DNA of 64,000 nucleotides from Fimbriimonas ginsengisoli Gsoil 348. GTDB lineage: Bacteria > Armatimonadota > Fimbriimonadia > Fimbriimonadales > Fimbriimonadaceae. Below are positions 8,668 to 17,700 of the stretch, one piece after another. A program made the translations under genes and the position numbers. Under the pieces are notes generated by a model. It worked only from the letters and a program-made list of their open reading frames with translations, made no database searches and was not told the origin of the DNA. Within the stretch, counting starts at the first letter, position 1, and each line of letters starts with the position of its first letter. The stretch is from the NCBI GenBank assembly GCA_945881865.1, contig CAMCVK010000003.1, positions 1-64,000 on the forward strand, written 5' to 3'.

Positions 8668-10086
8668 TTATTGCTGACTTGATTGTGGTTTAGGTTCGTT
8701 TGGCGTGACAGAAAAAGTAACCAACGGAGTGTCTCCGTTGATGTCTGCGGCCGTGGTGATGCTGATGCGTTGGCCGACCAGCGCTTGCAGGTTTCTCTCC
8801 TTAAGCTGCTTCATCGGGAACGAGTCCAAGCTTTCGGCCTTGCCGACCACAACGCGAAGCCCGCTATTCACGCTCGCTTGTGCGGCCGCATCCAGAACGC
8901 CCGCCTTATATTCCGTTCCAGATTTGCCAAGCGCGAACGTCACAGCGCTCGGCTTCGGCGGGACCTCTTTGGCCACTTTCGGAGGGTTGATCGTGTAGCC
9001 AGACGGAACCGAAATCGTCACGGACGACGCGGTCGCTTCCACGCCAAGTCGGGCGGGCTCTGGAACGGCCTGGCGAACTTCTGCACGCCGGACCGGTCGA
9101 ACAAACTGTTTGGTGATCAGATAGCTCTGGATCCCGATGAGGATCCCGACCCCGATCGCCGCCGCGCCGTATCCCAAAAGGGTCAACGGAAAGCCCCGTT
9201 TCTTCTCGGCTGGCGGTGCTTCGGGAATCTTGGATTGGCCGATCGTGACCGCCTCGTGAAGCTGGATCGTGGTGTCGATGGTGCTCGGGCCCCGGGCCGA
9301 GCTGTAAGGGACGACCGCCGCCCGAAAGTTCGGATGCCGAAGCAAAGAAACGGAAATATTGTCGGAGCCGCCCCGATCATTCGCCATGCCAATCAGAACT
9401 TGCGCAAGCTCGTTTAGGTCTGGGTAGCTCCGCCAAATCTGGACCATGTCGGCCGACTTAACGTACTCGTACAGGCCATCGCTGCAGAGAAGGATCAATT
9501 CTTTCGGCTCCCAGAGCCGGGTGAAAATCTTGACTTCGACCGTCGGCTCCGTCACCAGGCCGAGCGCGCGCTCCAGCCGGTTCCGCAGCGGCGACGACTC
9601 TGCCGCTTCTGCAGTCAGCTCCCCTTTGCGAACTGCGGTGGCGACATAGGTGTCGTCTTCGGTGATCTGCTCCGCGGCGTGCGGCGTCACGACGTAGCCG
9701 CGGCTGTCTCCCACGCTCGCCATGAACATCGTGGATTCTGTGACCGCACAAATGACGATGGTGGTGGCCGGACTAGACGCCGCGTTCCCACGGGCCCATT
9801 CTTGGATGCCAGTATTTGCCAGCGACACCGCCTCTCGGATCAATGTGGACTCGTCCGTCCCGTACGTTGTCGGATCGCCAAGAAAAACGTGTTTAACGGC
9901 GTTAACGGCGATTTGGCTCGCCACCTCACCCGAAGCGTGGCCGCCAACGCCATCCGCGACCACCGCAATCGCGACGATGCCGGATGGATGGGGCGTCTCG
10001 AAGACGTGGCTCCAACCGTTGTCTTCGTTGTTACTGCGCTGCCGGCCAACATCCGTTCGAAACAGCCCGGTCGGAAGCTTCACCAA
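8668..10086 (-). CDS. PP2C-family Ser/Thr protein phosphatase with membrane segment
   Basis: A 472-residue protein. The N-terminal PP2C (PPM) domain covers about 1-250 and has the metal-binding motifs 'TDVGRQRSNNEDN', 'VVADGVGGHASGE', 'ASVGDSRGYVV', 'LLCSDGLYEYV' and 'NDRGGSDNISV'; all Asp ligands are present. A proline-rich linker leads to one hydrophobic helix (about 300-325, 'LTLLGYGAAAIGVGILIGIQSYL'), then an extracytoplasmic region of about 140 residues with two PASTA-like stretches ('SVTISVPSGYTINPP'). It should reverse the phosphorylation made by the neighbouring kinase. The start overlaps the end of the FHA gene by 7 bases. Confidence 0.92.
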   Translation of the reverse strand: MVKLPTGLFRTDVGRQRSNNEDNGWSHVFETPHPSGIVAIAVVADGVGGHASGEVASQIAVNAVKHVFLGDPTTYGTDESTLIREAVSLANTGIQEWARGNAASSPATTIVICAVTESTMFMASVGDSRGYVVTPHAAEQITEDDTYVATAVRKGELTAEAAESSPLRNRLERALGLVTEPTVEVKIFTRLWEPKELILLCSDGLYEYVKSADMVQIWRSYPDLNELAQVLIGMANDRGGSDNISVSLLRHPNFRAAVVPYSSARGPSTIDTTIQLHEAVTIGQSKIPEAPPAEKKRGFPLTLLGYGAAAIGVGILIGIQSYLITKQFVRPVRRAEVRQAVPEPARLGVEATASSVTISVPSGYTINPPKVAKEVPPKPSAVTFALGKSGTEYKAGVLDAAAQASVNSGLRVVVGKAESLDSFPMKQLKERNLQALVGQRISITTAADINGDTPLVTFSVTPNEPKPQSSQQ

Positions 10087-11438
10087 GGTGTGCCTCCGGA
10101 ATACAAACCAGGGTTCGTCGTGCCCGGCGGCAAGGTCTTGAAGACGGCGACCGTTTCGCCGCGACCGAAGGTGATGAGCGAGTTGTGCGCGATCTCAACG
10201 CCTTCACTCATGACCGCCAGCGAATCCGCCAACGTGCCGTAAGTGCTGGAAGCATCTTTGATGAGAAAAATCTCGGAGCTTCGGACGATCACCGCGTGGT
10301 TGCGGGAGATCGTTGGATCATTGAGAACGACATCGCCGGCCTCGCGACCGATGGTCAGTTGCTCGCCGGTCATTGGAAACTCTCGTCCGGCGTCGGGGCC
10401 CTTGATGATCTTCAGGACCGGCGTAAATCCGGAAGGCGATGCCGCGCCGACAAGCGTTGGGGCTCGCCGCTCGGCCTCATTTAGGGTCACCACTTCGAGT
10501 TCGCGCTCAAATTCCAGCGTCGTTTGGCCGACGACAATCTTTAGCTGCGGCGCCAAGACAACGCCCTCGTGGTGGACCTTCAGGCCGTCTACGATGGAAC
10601 CGTTTCGACTTTGGTCTCGATAGTTCGAACCGCCCGCGTGAAGATCGATCACGGCATGGGAAGAGGAAACTTCCATATCTTTGGTCAATTTGACGCTGTT
10701 CTGTGGGTCTCGGCCAACGGTGTTCTCCCCGAGGTGGAGGCGGAACGATTCACCCTTGTGCGGCCCTTCAACCGCCCGCAAAACTGCACCCGGCACCAAC
10801 GTTGGAGGCCGCATTCCGGGGACAATCGTGGATTCCCGAGGAGCGGGGTTGAGAAACTCATCATGTGGTCTCGCCGCGACCACCGGCTCAAAAACCGGAG
10901 GGACAAAAACTGGGGGGACAAATACCGCTGGCTCGGCGGGAGCTGGATCCAGCGGAAGGCTAGGCGCTGGGTCGGCCGGCCGGCTTGGCCCGGTAGCGAT
11001 GCGCCAACCCACGATGCCGGCAATAACGAGAAAGCCTCCGATAAACAACCAAATCACTTTTCTTGGGTCCTCTTCGAGAAGGCGTTCCTTCTTAATTTCT
11101 TCCAGGTACAGGCTGCCGTCTTCTTCCGCCACCCTTGCCACCAGCCGGTAGTAAACACGGCCCTGCGCAGGATACTTTCCGTAGACCCAAATGCTACTCC
11201 CATCATCGGATTGGAAGCGGTAGTCGCCCTTTGCTTCGCGACGGGTGCCGATGATGCCTCTCACCGAGACGTTTCGTCCAATGAGAGGGCTCAACACACT
11301 CGGCTTCACGGTATCCACGGCGGAAGATGCAACCTCTTTCTGGCCGCAGCCAACGACAGCTACGGCAACGCCAGCGACCATGAACGCACGCCTGAGGGCG
11401 CGGAAACGTGAGTCTGGATTGACGAAATGGTTGAGCAT
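10080..11438 (-). CDS. lipoprotein/membrane protein with two FHA domains
   Basis: About 452 residues. The start at 11438 gives a classic lipoprotein signal: basic region 'RFRALRR', hydrophobic stretch, lipobox VVGC. A beta-rich extracytoplasmic domain (about 45-120) follows, then a membrane helix ('VIWLFIGGFLVIAGIVGW'), a Pro-rich linker and two cytoplasmic FHA domains. The first has 'VGRDPQNSVKL..SSSHAVI..SRNGSIVDG'; the second has 'IGREAGDVVLNDPTISRNHAVI..SSTYGT'. FHA domains bind phosphothreonine, so this is the likely reader for the kinase encoded two genes downstream. It is first in the FHA-PP2C-kinase-GH3 operon. An upstream ATG at 11480 is possible but would spoil the signal peptide. 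Confidence 0.87.
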   Translation of the reverse strand: MLNHFVNPDSRFRALRRAFMVAGVAVAVVGCGQKEVASSAVDTVKPSVLSPLIGRNVSVRGIIGTRREAKGDYRFQSDDGSSIWVYGKYPAQGRVYYRLVARVAEEDGSLYLEEIKKERLLEEDPRKVIWLFIGGFLVIAGIVGWRIATGPSRPADPAPSLPLDPAPAEPAVFVPPVFVPPVFEPVVAARPHDEFLNPAPRESTIVPGMRPPTLVPGAVLRAVEGPHKGESFRLHLGENTVGRDPQNSVKLTKDMEVSSSHAVIDLHAGGSNYRDQSRNGSIVDGLKVHHEGVVLAPQLKIVVGQTTLEFERELEVVTLNEAERRAPTLVGAASPSGFTPVLKIIKGPDAGREFPMTGEQLTIGREAGDVVLNDPTISRNHAVIVRSSEIFLIKDASSTYGTLADSLAVMSEGVEIAHNSLITFGRGETVAVFKTLPPGTTNPGLYSGGTPW

Positions 11439-11562
11439 CGGCTTCTGGATAATCAGAATGACCGGGCTGGCTGGAATCACCTGTGATAAATCTCACGATT
11501 CCGGAAGGGCATCGTGCAAACTGAAGATGGTTTCTCGAATTGGAAACCATGAAAACGCGATC

Positions 11563-11901
11563 ATGAACCCTCCAAAGGAAAAGCACACCTGGACGTTTCT
11601 CACGAATCACGCCCACGTGCTCGTTTGCCTCTACCGCGACCCGGCCGTCCGATTGCGTGAAGTGGCGCTGGAAGTCGGGATCACCGAACGTGCCGTACAG
11701 CGCATCGTCTCCGAGCTAGAAGACTTTGGTGCCATCCGGCGGGAGCGAGACGGGCGCCGAAATGCCTACGTTTTGGACTTGGCGAAGCCGCTACGTCATC
11801 CGATCGAGTCACACCGAACTGTCGCCGACCTCATCGAGATGGTGGGTTCGCCGGTCAACTCGGATCCCACGTCTCCCCCAGATAGTCGCGATACCGATTG
11901 A
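11563..11901 (+). CDS. winged-helix MarR/ArsR-like transcriptional regulator
   Basis: A 112-residue winged-helix protein: 'WTFLTNHAHVLVCLYRDP' (helix 1), 'RLREVALEVGITERAVQRIVSELEDFGAI' (helix-turn-helix) and 'RRERDGRRNAYVL' (wing). This matches a common family of small stand-alone regulators about 110 residues long that begin just before 'WTFLT', supporting the ATG at 11563. No ligand or metal site is visible. It is divergent from the FHA operon, with 124 bp between, so it may control that operon or itself. Its 3' end overlaps the convergent DUF4434 gene by 47 bp. Confidence 0.85.
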   Translation: MNPPKEKHTWTFLTNHAHVLVCLYRDPAVRLREVALEVGITERAVQRIVSELEDFGAIRRERDGRRNAYVLDLAKPLRHPIESHRTVADLIEMVGSPVNSDPTSPPDSRDTD

Positions 11902-12781
11902 ACAGGTTGTGCGCCGCCGGGTAGGCCGAATAAGGCGAGACGAAATGCGGAAACTCGAACGTGATGATCTTCGAGACGCTGGCAGCGGCGGCTTCTAGCT
12001 TCAACCGTAAGTAGCGCCAGTCCGCCGGCGGAAACTTGATCGGCATATCCCGGTCAAACGTCTCGACGTTCGACCAAATCTCGACCCCGTATCGCTGGCC
12101 AAGTTCAAGAATTCCCGCGTGGAAGTTGGGGAGCTCCTCGTAGTGAACCTGACCGTCCTGGAATGCGCAGGTCGTAAACGCTCCTTCGGTCTCGGAAAAA
12201 ATTCGGTTCCAGTGGTTCAGCGACTCCTGCAGGGACATCACGTCGCCGCCCGAGAACTGCTTCGCTCCTTGCGGGAACGGTGAGATCAAAACCGGAAGGT
12301 CTTTCGCCGCCCGGCAATGACGCCCAAGGTGGTTAAAGAGCTCGATGATGTTGCTGCCGTTTCGGCTCGTCTCGTGGCACAGGTACCAGCCCTTGAAACT
12401 GGCATGATGCCCGTATCGCTCAACCGCCTCGTCGATGAACGCCTTGTTCAGGTCCACCTCGTCCCACCAGGCGCCCCGCATCCAGTGGAATCCCGAGTCG
12501 TAAGTGCCAAAGAAAACGTTTAGCCCATGCTGATCAGCAAGTTCAAAGAAAACTTCACCTAGGTCCTCGTACACCGGCAACAAACCGGGAATCACTCGCG
12601 AAGGGAAAATGCACTTTGAACCGTATCCGGCGCGGATTATGATGACGGTATCGAGTCCAATCGACTTGTAGAGCCCAAATTCTCGATCCCACTCTTTTCT
12701 CCCCCAGTTTTGTGAAGGGATATCGTGGGTGATTTCGTCGAGGAACGTACCGGTAATCCGCGGGGCCGTGGACATGCCCAT
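11855..12781 (-). CDS. DUF4434 TIM-barrel protein (glycosidase-like)
   Basis: A 308-residue soluble protein resembling the DUF4434 family, a TIM-barrel fold distantly related to glycoside hydrolases. The opening 'RITGTFLDEITHDIPSQNWG' and 'WDREFGLYKSIGLDTVIIIRAGYG', then 'FFGTYDSGFHW', 'FKGWYLCHETSR' and 'VEIWSNVETF', follow the repeating strand-helix pattern; Glu residues in 'LCHETS' and 'WSNVETF' are at plausible catalytic strand ends. No signal peptide. Activity is unproven for the family. It ends within the 3' part of the convergent regulator gene. A second in-frame ATG at 12775 is equally usable. Confidence 0.75.
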   Translation of the reverse strand: MGMSTAPRITGTFLDEITHDIPSQNWGRKEWDREFGLYKSIGLDTVIIIRAGYGSKCIFPSRVIPGLLPVYEDLGEVFFELADQHGLNVFFGTYDSGFHWMRGAWWDEVDLNKAFIDEAVERYGHHASFKGWYLCHETSRNGSNIIELFNHLGRHCRAAKDLPVLISPFPQGAKQFSGGDVMSLQESLNHWNRIFSETEGAFTTCAFQDGQVHYEELPNFHAGILELGQRYGVEIWSNVETFDRDMPIKFPPADWRYLRLKLEAAAASVSKIITFEFPHFVSPYSAYPAAHNLFNRYRDYLGETWDPS

Positions 12782-12820
12782 TAAGGATAGTTCAATTCTA
12801 AGATGACTTGCACCCGCTGG

Positions 12821-13930
12821 CTAGATAGGGCTTTCCGTCAAGCGCGATAGGGTGGCTTCCATCACCGGCCCGGTTTGGGCGCTAACCGTAAAGACGAGGG
12901 CTTCGCGCAGAATCCGCTGGGCAGGATGCTGGAGCGAGTTCGCCGCCCCGCTGCTGCTGGTTACCGCCGCCCAGGCGCAGCGTTGCATCACGTCGATCGC
13001 CCAGGCGCGTGCTGCCAAACGCTGCGGAATCGTGGCGTCGTCCGTGGTTCCGGAAGCGACGGCGAGCGCGGCGTGGCAACGCACATGCTCGGCATTGAGG
13101 GCCTCAAACGCCGCCCATACAAACTTTTCATCTTTCTTTTTCGCGTTCCGCTCGAGAACGTCAAGTCCAGCCCGCGCGCACCCGATGGCAAAGTTGGCCT
13201 GCAACGTGATGTTCAAGCGGTCGTTGCGCTGTATCCAGCCTTCCGGCCGGATCATTGCAACGTGGCTCGCCGGCAGGAAGAAACCGTCGATGTCGAGGGT
13301 GACGGTGTTCGCGGTTCCCATTGCGGCAAGCTGCATGGGCGCGGTGGTTTGGACTTCTTTCGAAACCGGCGAGTAGTTACCCGCTCGCACAATGTCATTC
13401 TGGTCGCGCAGGGCCAGCGGAACGAGCCCGAACACGGCGCGGCCATCTGGCAGTTGCGCGCCGATCAAAAACTCCGGGTAGTAACCGTATCCGGTTACCC
13501 ACGGAACGTGGCCCTCAAGAAGGTACCCACCGTCAACGGCGGTGGCACGCATGATCGGAGGGCCGGAACGCCGCAGCTGGGAAAAACCGACTCCGACCAA
13601 GCGTCGGCCATCCACCATCTTCGGCAAAATGTCGGCCTTGAGGACTTCGTTCTCGCTCCGAGCGATCATTACCGCCGCGCTCTGATGCTGGGTTTGGAGG
13701 AATGCAAACGCACCGGAGTACCGCGCCGCCTCCATTTGGAAGTCGCGAAAATCATTGTCGGAGAGGCCCGGGCCGCCCCATTCCGGTCCAAGGCGAAGGG
13801 CCATCCAGCCCCGCTCGCACATCGTGTCGATGATCTCGCCGAGGGGGGTGGTCCATTCGTCAATTACCGACGCCTTCTCGCGAACATCCTGCCCCAGGAA
13901 GCTGGTCAAGTCGCAAGTAAGATCGGGCAT
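12821..13930 (-). CDS. acyl-CoA dehydrogenase-family flavoprotein
   Basis: About 369 residues in the acyl-CoA dehydrogenase fold: N-terminal helices ('GWMALRLGPEWGGPGLSD'), the middle beta domain ('VGVGFSQLRR', 'GGYLLEGHVPWVTGYGYYPEFLIGAQL') and a C-terminal helical bundle ending 'REALVFTVSAQTGPVMEATLSRL'. Such enzymes bind FAD and oxidise acyl-CoA or related substrates. The catalytic Glu of medium-chain enzymes could not be placed, and the C-terminal 'REALVFTVSAQT' end is more like DszC/monooxygenase-type relatives, so the reaction is uncertain. ATG 13930 is preferred over an upstream GTG at 13954. No fatty acid oxidation genes are adjacent. Confidence 0.78.
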   Translation of the reverse strand: MPDLTCDLTSFLGQDVREKASVIDEWTTPLGEIIDTMCERGWMALRLGPEWGGPGLSDNDFRDFQMEAARYSGAFAFLQTQHQSAAVMIARSENEVLKADILPKMVDGRRLVGVGFSQLRRSGPPIMRATAVDGGYLLEGHVPWVTGYGYYPEFLIGAQLPDGRAVFGLVPLALRDQNDIVRAGNYSPVSKEVQTTAPMQLAAMGTANTVTLDIDGFFLPASHVAMIRPEGWIQRNDRLNITLQANFAIGCARAGLDVLERNAKKKDEKFVWAAFEALNAEHVRCHAALAVASGTTDDATIPQRLAARAWAIDVMQRCAWAAVTSSSGAANSLQHPAQRILREALVFTVSAQTGPVMEATLSRLTESPI

Positions 13931-13972
13931 GAACCCATTATGATTCCCGGCCACCGCCGCAAAAACCGTCGG

Positions 13973-14085
13973 CTAGGACCACCATAATGATAGGCATGAT
14001 CGGGCCGACCCGCACCAAGATCGTCTGCACTCTGGGCCCCGCAGTGGGAACCCGCGAGAAGATTCGGGCGCTCATCGCGGCCGGA
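13973..14085 (+). repeat. 113-bp direct repeat, copy A (matches 17955-18067)
   Basis: This stretch matches 17955-18067 with a constant offset of 3982 bp. It covers the leader and first 33 codons of pyk. The first 85 or so bases differ at two sites only, both in the leader; the last 36 bases differ mainly at third codon positions. The pair brackets about 3.9 kb carrying the BNR-repeat gene. Confidence 0.93.
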
Positions 14086-14127
14086 TCAGCGCAATGTTGG
14101 CCCAACCGAATTTCCATTATTGTTTGA
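13987..14127 (+). pseudogene. truncated 5' copy of pyruvate kinase gene
   Basis: A 46-codon open frame. Its first 33 codons encode the same N terminus as the intact pyruvate kinase (MIGMIGPTRTKIVCTLGPA... to ALIAAG, with Ile for Met at codon 30). After codon 33 homology stops abruptly, and 13 unrelated codons lead to TGA at 14125. The intact gene continues with 'MNVARLNCSHG' at that point. It has no catalytic residues and is a remnant. The remaining bases to 14293 show no recognisable feature. Confidence 0.88.
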
Positions 14128-14293
14128 ACCCCTGAGTCAGTCCGCGTAGGAAAACAGCGCCTTAACCAATCGGTGATTCTCTTCCAACAAGATTTCCAGT
14201 TGAATTCAGATCTCGCCCTGTTTTTGCGGCGAAGCAGTCAGACTGGAACGCTCGGCGCACCCGAAGGATTTGCGGTCACAGACTCCTTACGAG

Positions 14294-14322
14294 TTGCCAA
14301 ATCTCCGTGGCGATGATACAAT
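14294..14322 (+). promoter_or_regulatory. near-consensus sigma70 promoter giving a probable leaderless mRNA
   Basis: TTGCCA at 14294-14299 and TACAAT at 14317-14322 are separated by exactly 17 bases. The ATG of the BNR-repeat gene follows 6 bases after the -10 box, so transcription should begin at or within a base or two of the start codon. No ribosome site precedes the ATG, consistent with leaderless translation. Confidence 0.72.
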
Positions 14323-14328
14323 TGCGAC

Positions 14329-17300
14329 ATGCGATGCTTTCTTGTTTTTTGCTTAGCCCTGCTATCCACCTTTTCGTTTGCCCAAGTTCCAATAAATCCG
14401 AAGCCAAATGCGATCCGCTTCGTAGCCAAGGAATCGCCAGCTCTCGTGGAGCGGGTGAAATCTATCGGGACCGTGCTCTTTGCGTCTCGCGAATCAGAAT
14501 TCGTTCTGCTACCTCACACTGGGACCAGCTTGTCCTCCGCGAAGAGCAAGTTAAGAAACCTCGGACTATCGGGCGTCGCCGTTTTTGAGCCTAAGGGAGA
14601 GCGACTCCAGATTGATCCTAACGTCGCTAGCCGCATAAAGAAAGGCAAACTCGAGTTCCGGCGGGCCAGAGAGCAAATGCTCTTCGAACGCGCCTACCCG
14701 TTCGTCATGCCGGATCCAAATCAGACCCAGCGAGCCATTCAAAAACGCGACCGAATGATGTCTTGGGAGCCGAGTCAAGTTTCGAAGCGCGACATCAACG
14801 GAAACTGGCAGTTTATGGGGCCGATTAACCTGCAGACCCCCCAGCTTCAGTACTTCGGGTCCGCGCCAGTTTCTGGCCGCGTGAACGCCGCCGCGTTCGA
14901 TCCAACTAACTCCGACATCATGTACCTCGCAGCCGCCTGTGGTGGCATCTGGAAAAGCGTTAACGCTGGAGCCTCTTGGCTGTTTTTGAGCCAATCGTGG
15001 CCCGACCTGCACGCTGCATCGATCGCAATTGATCCGACGAGGCCGAACATAGTCTATGCCGGAACGGGCGACCTAACGCAAGACCAACGAGCCGCATTTA
15101 ACCTTGGACTAAGCGGTGTCCTTTTTGGCGGAATGGGGGTAATGAAGTCAATCGATGGCGGACTGACCTGGACTCCGAAGGGAGCAAGCACCTTTGGCAC
15201 CAATTCAATCACGGCGCTTTGGGTTGACCCCACTAGCCCGAACACTGTTGTAGCCTGCGCCGGCGCAATATACCGGAGCACGGACGGCGGGGAAACTTGG
15301 TCCCAACGGACCAGTGTTGGACCCCTTTACGTAAATCTTTCCTACTCAGCACCCAGATCTGGCCTCGCCACCGGCTACTTGTACACGGCCTCCCCGGGAG
15401 ACGCGGCTCGCTCGTCTTACACGTTGAGGTCATCCAACGGCGGACTGACCTGGACCATCCTCACGCGCCCAAGCGCGGCCGTCCAGATGAATCCGGTGCT
15501 CGTGGCCGCTTCGAAAGTTTTTCCGGAAATCGTCTACGCACTTTTTCCCCAAGATCGTCGCGTCTATAAATCCACTAATGCAGGCACAACCTGGTTTGCC
15601 ACAGGGAGCGGAATTCCAAACGACGACTCGAATTGGGATCAGTCTTGGTACAACTATTCGATGGACTCGTCCTCTAGAGTCGATAATTCTAAAGTTTTTG
15701 ATGTCATTTATGTTGGCCAGAAGGATATCTATGCCTCTTTTAACGGTGGAGACTCCTGGAGATCGATTGGAGACACAAGCTCCTTGGTGTCAGCCAAGAT
15801 CCATACCGACCAGCACGGCGTGACCGCCAGCCTCCGAGATCCCGCAAGAGTTCTTGTATCAAACGATGGTGGTATCTACCAATACAACCAGTCAATCGAC
15901 AATTTTGCGAATCTTAACCGAAATCTGGGTATCGCGCAGTTCTACTCGGCTGACTGGAGCGACGTGAGTGCGACCGACGCAATCGGCGGCACGCAAGATA
16001 ACGGATCCCCCTGGCTCGACAACGGAGTTTGGAGAAACGCCGTCGGAGGCGACGGCGGTGACGGCTGGATCGACCCACGAAACAGAGCCGTGATGTTCTC
16101 CAGTAGCCAAAATTCGGTCATGAAAACGGACACGAGTTGGTTTTTGTCTGGCGTACAGGGCATTCCTTGGATGCCAAACGAAGCAAGAACGTTCACCCCA
16201 ATTCTGGAACCGGACCCAACGAGTCTCGACCGGCTGTACATTGCAGGGCAACGTCTCTACAGAATCGATAATGTCTTCTTGGGCGCAACAACCGCGCTCA
16301 ACGGCCCCAACTCGCCCACGATGATTCGGTCAATTGAGATCGCAAAAGATGATCCCAACAAAATCTATTGTGGTGCCGCTGGCAGAGTCTACATGACCAT
16401 CAACCGCGGCTCAAGTTGGCTTGAGATTCAAACCGGTCAGCCAAGCTTGCCAAATCGACTCGTGATGGACATGAGCGTTAACCCGTTCAACGCAAACGAC
16501 CTCACTGTTACCCTGGGAGGAAGTGGCAGCGCTCATGTTTATCGGTGTTCAAACGTCTTGGCGCAGCAACGGTCATGGCGACAGGTGAGTGGCGGAACCT
16601 TGGCGGCAAACACCGCCCTGCCAGACATTCTGACGGGCGCGATCGCCCGCGATCCGCGTGACCCGGTCAACATTTGGTACGTCGGAACCGACATTGGGGT
16701 TTTTGTGACCCTGAATGCGGGCGACGACTGGTACAACGCGACCGCGTCGCTACAATTGCCTAACGTGCCCATCACAGATATGGAAGCCGTAACGGCCACA
16801 AAGTTCCTAAATGTGGCCACCTTCGGTCGCGGCATGTGGCGTCTCCCGCTGACGTTTGATATTCAAACCGTTTCCTATGTCACAGCCGTGACGAGCACGC
16901 AATACCAAGGAGTTGAGTTTCCGGTGACGGTCACCCTTGGAAGGCTCGCCTCTTTCCCGCACCAGGACGTTCAAATACGATATAGCGGCCCCGTCCGTGG
17001 ACCGGCGAGCGTTCGGGTAGCCGGCGGCTCTCGGTCCGTCACGTTTCGCGTGCGCCCGAGCGAGGTGACCGCGCAAACTCCTGCCACGATCACCGCAGAA
17101 ATCGGCCAATCGACCAAGCAACTCACTGTCCAAGTCCGCCCGCCGAGACTCTCCGTCCTCGAGTTCGCAAACCGTTATGTCTGGGCCGGCGAAATCATTC
17201 GAGCTCGCATTGCCTTGCAAGGCGTCCCGGCAACGGACTACGTGGTTCAGTTATCTTCCACGACGCCCGGAGTGAAGTTTCCGTCGACTCTCACTTTCGG

Positions 17301-17700
17301 AAAGGGCGTCCAATCGCTCGCCTTCGATGTAGAAACGTCACCAGCAGAGAAGGACGTGACTATGATCCTCAAAGCCGTTTCGCAGGATAAAGGGGTCCTC
17401 TATGCAACCCTCGGTATTCGCGCCGCCCAAGTAGCCGCCGTGGAAACCGACAAGCCTGAGTACCTTGTCGGGGGTGGCGGAAACTTCACCGTTCACCTAA
17501 CGGCTCCGGCCTTTGGAAACGGGACGGTCGTGAACCTATCGGCCGTTCCAACCGGCACATCAAACCTGCCAACGACGATCCATGTTCCGGCCGGTGCACG
17601 GACCGCCTCGTTCCAGTTTAAATGCATAAAACCTGGAACCGTGACGGTGACGGCACTGACAACACGCGACGCGCAGAAAACAAAGTTCGTGATCAAGTAA
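14329..17700 (+). CDS. large secreted BNR/Asp-box beta-propeller protein (sortilin-like)
   Basis: A 1123-residue protein with a signal peptide (cleavage likely after 'STFSFA'). Residues about 165-835 form a beta propeller with at least eight Asp-box repeats of the S-x-D/N-x-G-x-T/S-W type: GGIWKSVNAGASW, KSIDGGLTW, YRSTDGGETW, RSSNGGLTW, YKSTNAGTTW, YASFNGGDSW, MTINRGSSW and VTLNAGDDW. This resembles Vps10/sortilin-type and photosystem-stability-factor-like domains. From about 845 to the end are three or four Ig-like beta domains ending 'TVTVTALTTRDAQKTKFVIK'. No glycosidase catalytic residues are evident; a binding or structural role is more likely. A/T at third codon positions is visibly commoner than in neighbouring genes. 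Together with the flanking pyk duplication this suggests acquired DNA. Confidence 0.85.
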   Translation: MRCFLVFCLALLSTFSFAQVPINPKPNAIRFVAKESPALVERVKSIGTVLFASRESEFVLLPHTGTSLSSAKSKLRNLGLSGVAVFEPKGERLQIDPNVASRIKKGKLEFRRAREQMLFERAYPFVMPDPNQTQRAIQKRDRMMSWEPSQVSKRDINGNWQFMGPINLQTPQLQYFGSAPVSGRVNAAAFDPTNSDIMYLAAACGGIWKSVNAGASWLFLSQSWPDLHAASIAIDPTRPNIVYAGTGDLTQDQRAAFNLGLSGVLFGGMGVMKSIDGGLTWTPKGASTFGTNSITALWVDPTSPNTVVACAGAIYRSTDGGETWSQRTSVGPLYVNLSYSAPRSGLATGYLYTASPGDAARSSYTLRSSNGGLTWTILTRPSAAVQMNPVLVAASKVFPEIVYALFPQDRRVYKSTNAGTTWFATGSGIPNDDSNWDQSWYNYSMDSSSRVDNSKVFDVIYVGQKDIYASFNGGDSWRSIGDTSSLVSAKIHTDQHGVTASLRDPARVLVSNDGGIYQYNQSIDNFANLNRNLGIAQFYSADWSDVSATDAIGGTQDNGSPWLDNGVWRNAVGGDGGDGWIDPRNRAVMFSSSQNSVMKTDTSWFLSGVQGIPWMPNEARTFTPILEPDPTSLDRLYIAGQRLYRIDNVFLGATTALNGPNSPTMIRSIEIAKDDPNKIYCGAAGRVYMTINRGSSWLEIQTGQPSLPNRLVMDMSVNPFNANDLTVTLGGSGSAHVYRCSNVLAQQRSWRQVSGGTLAANTALPDILTGAIARDPRDPVNIWYVGTDIGVFVTLNAGDDWYNATASLQLPNVPITDMEAVTATKFLNVATFGRGMWRLPLTFDIQTVSYVTAVTSTQYQGVEFPVTVTLGRLASFPHQDVQIRYSGPVRGPASVRVAGGSRSVTFRVRPSEVTAQTPATITAEIGQSTKQLTVQVRPPRLSVLEFANRYVWAGEIIRARIALQGVPATDYVVQLSSTTPGVKFPSTLTFGKGVQSLAFDVETSPAEKDVTMILKAVSQDKGVLYATLGIRAAQVAAVETDKPEYLVGGGGNFTVHLTAPAFGNGTVVNLSAVPTGTSNLPTTIHVPAGARTASFQFKCIKPGTVTVTALTTRDAQKTKFVIK

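Noticed and set aside
14329-17700. Sialidase activity for the Asp-box protein
   Set aside because: Asp boxes occur in many non-enzymatic propellers; the Arg triad, Tyr and Glu of sialidases could not be found.
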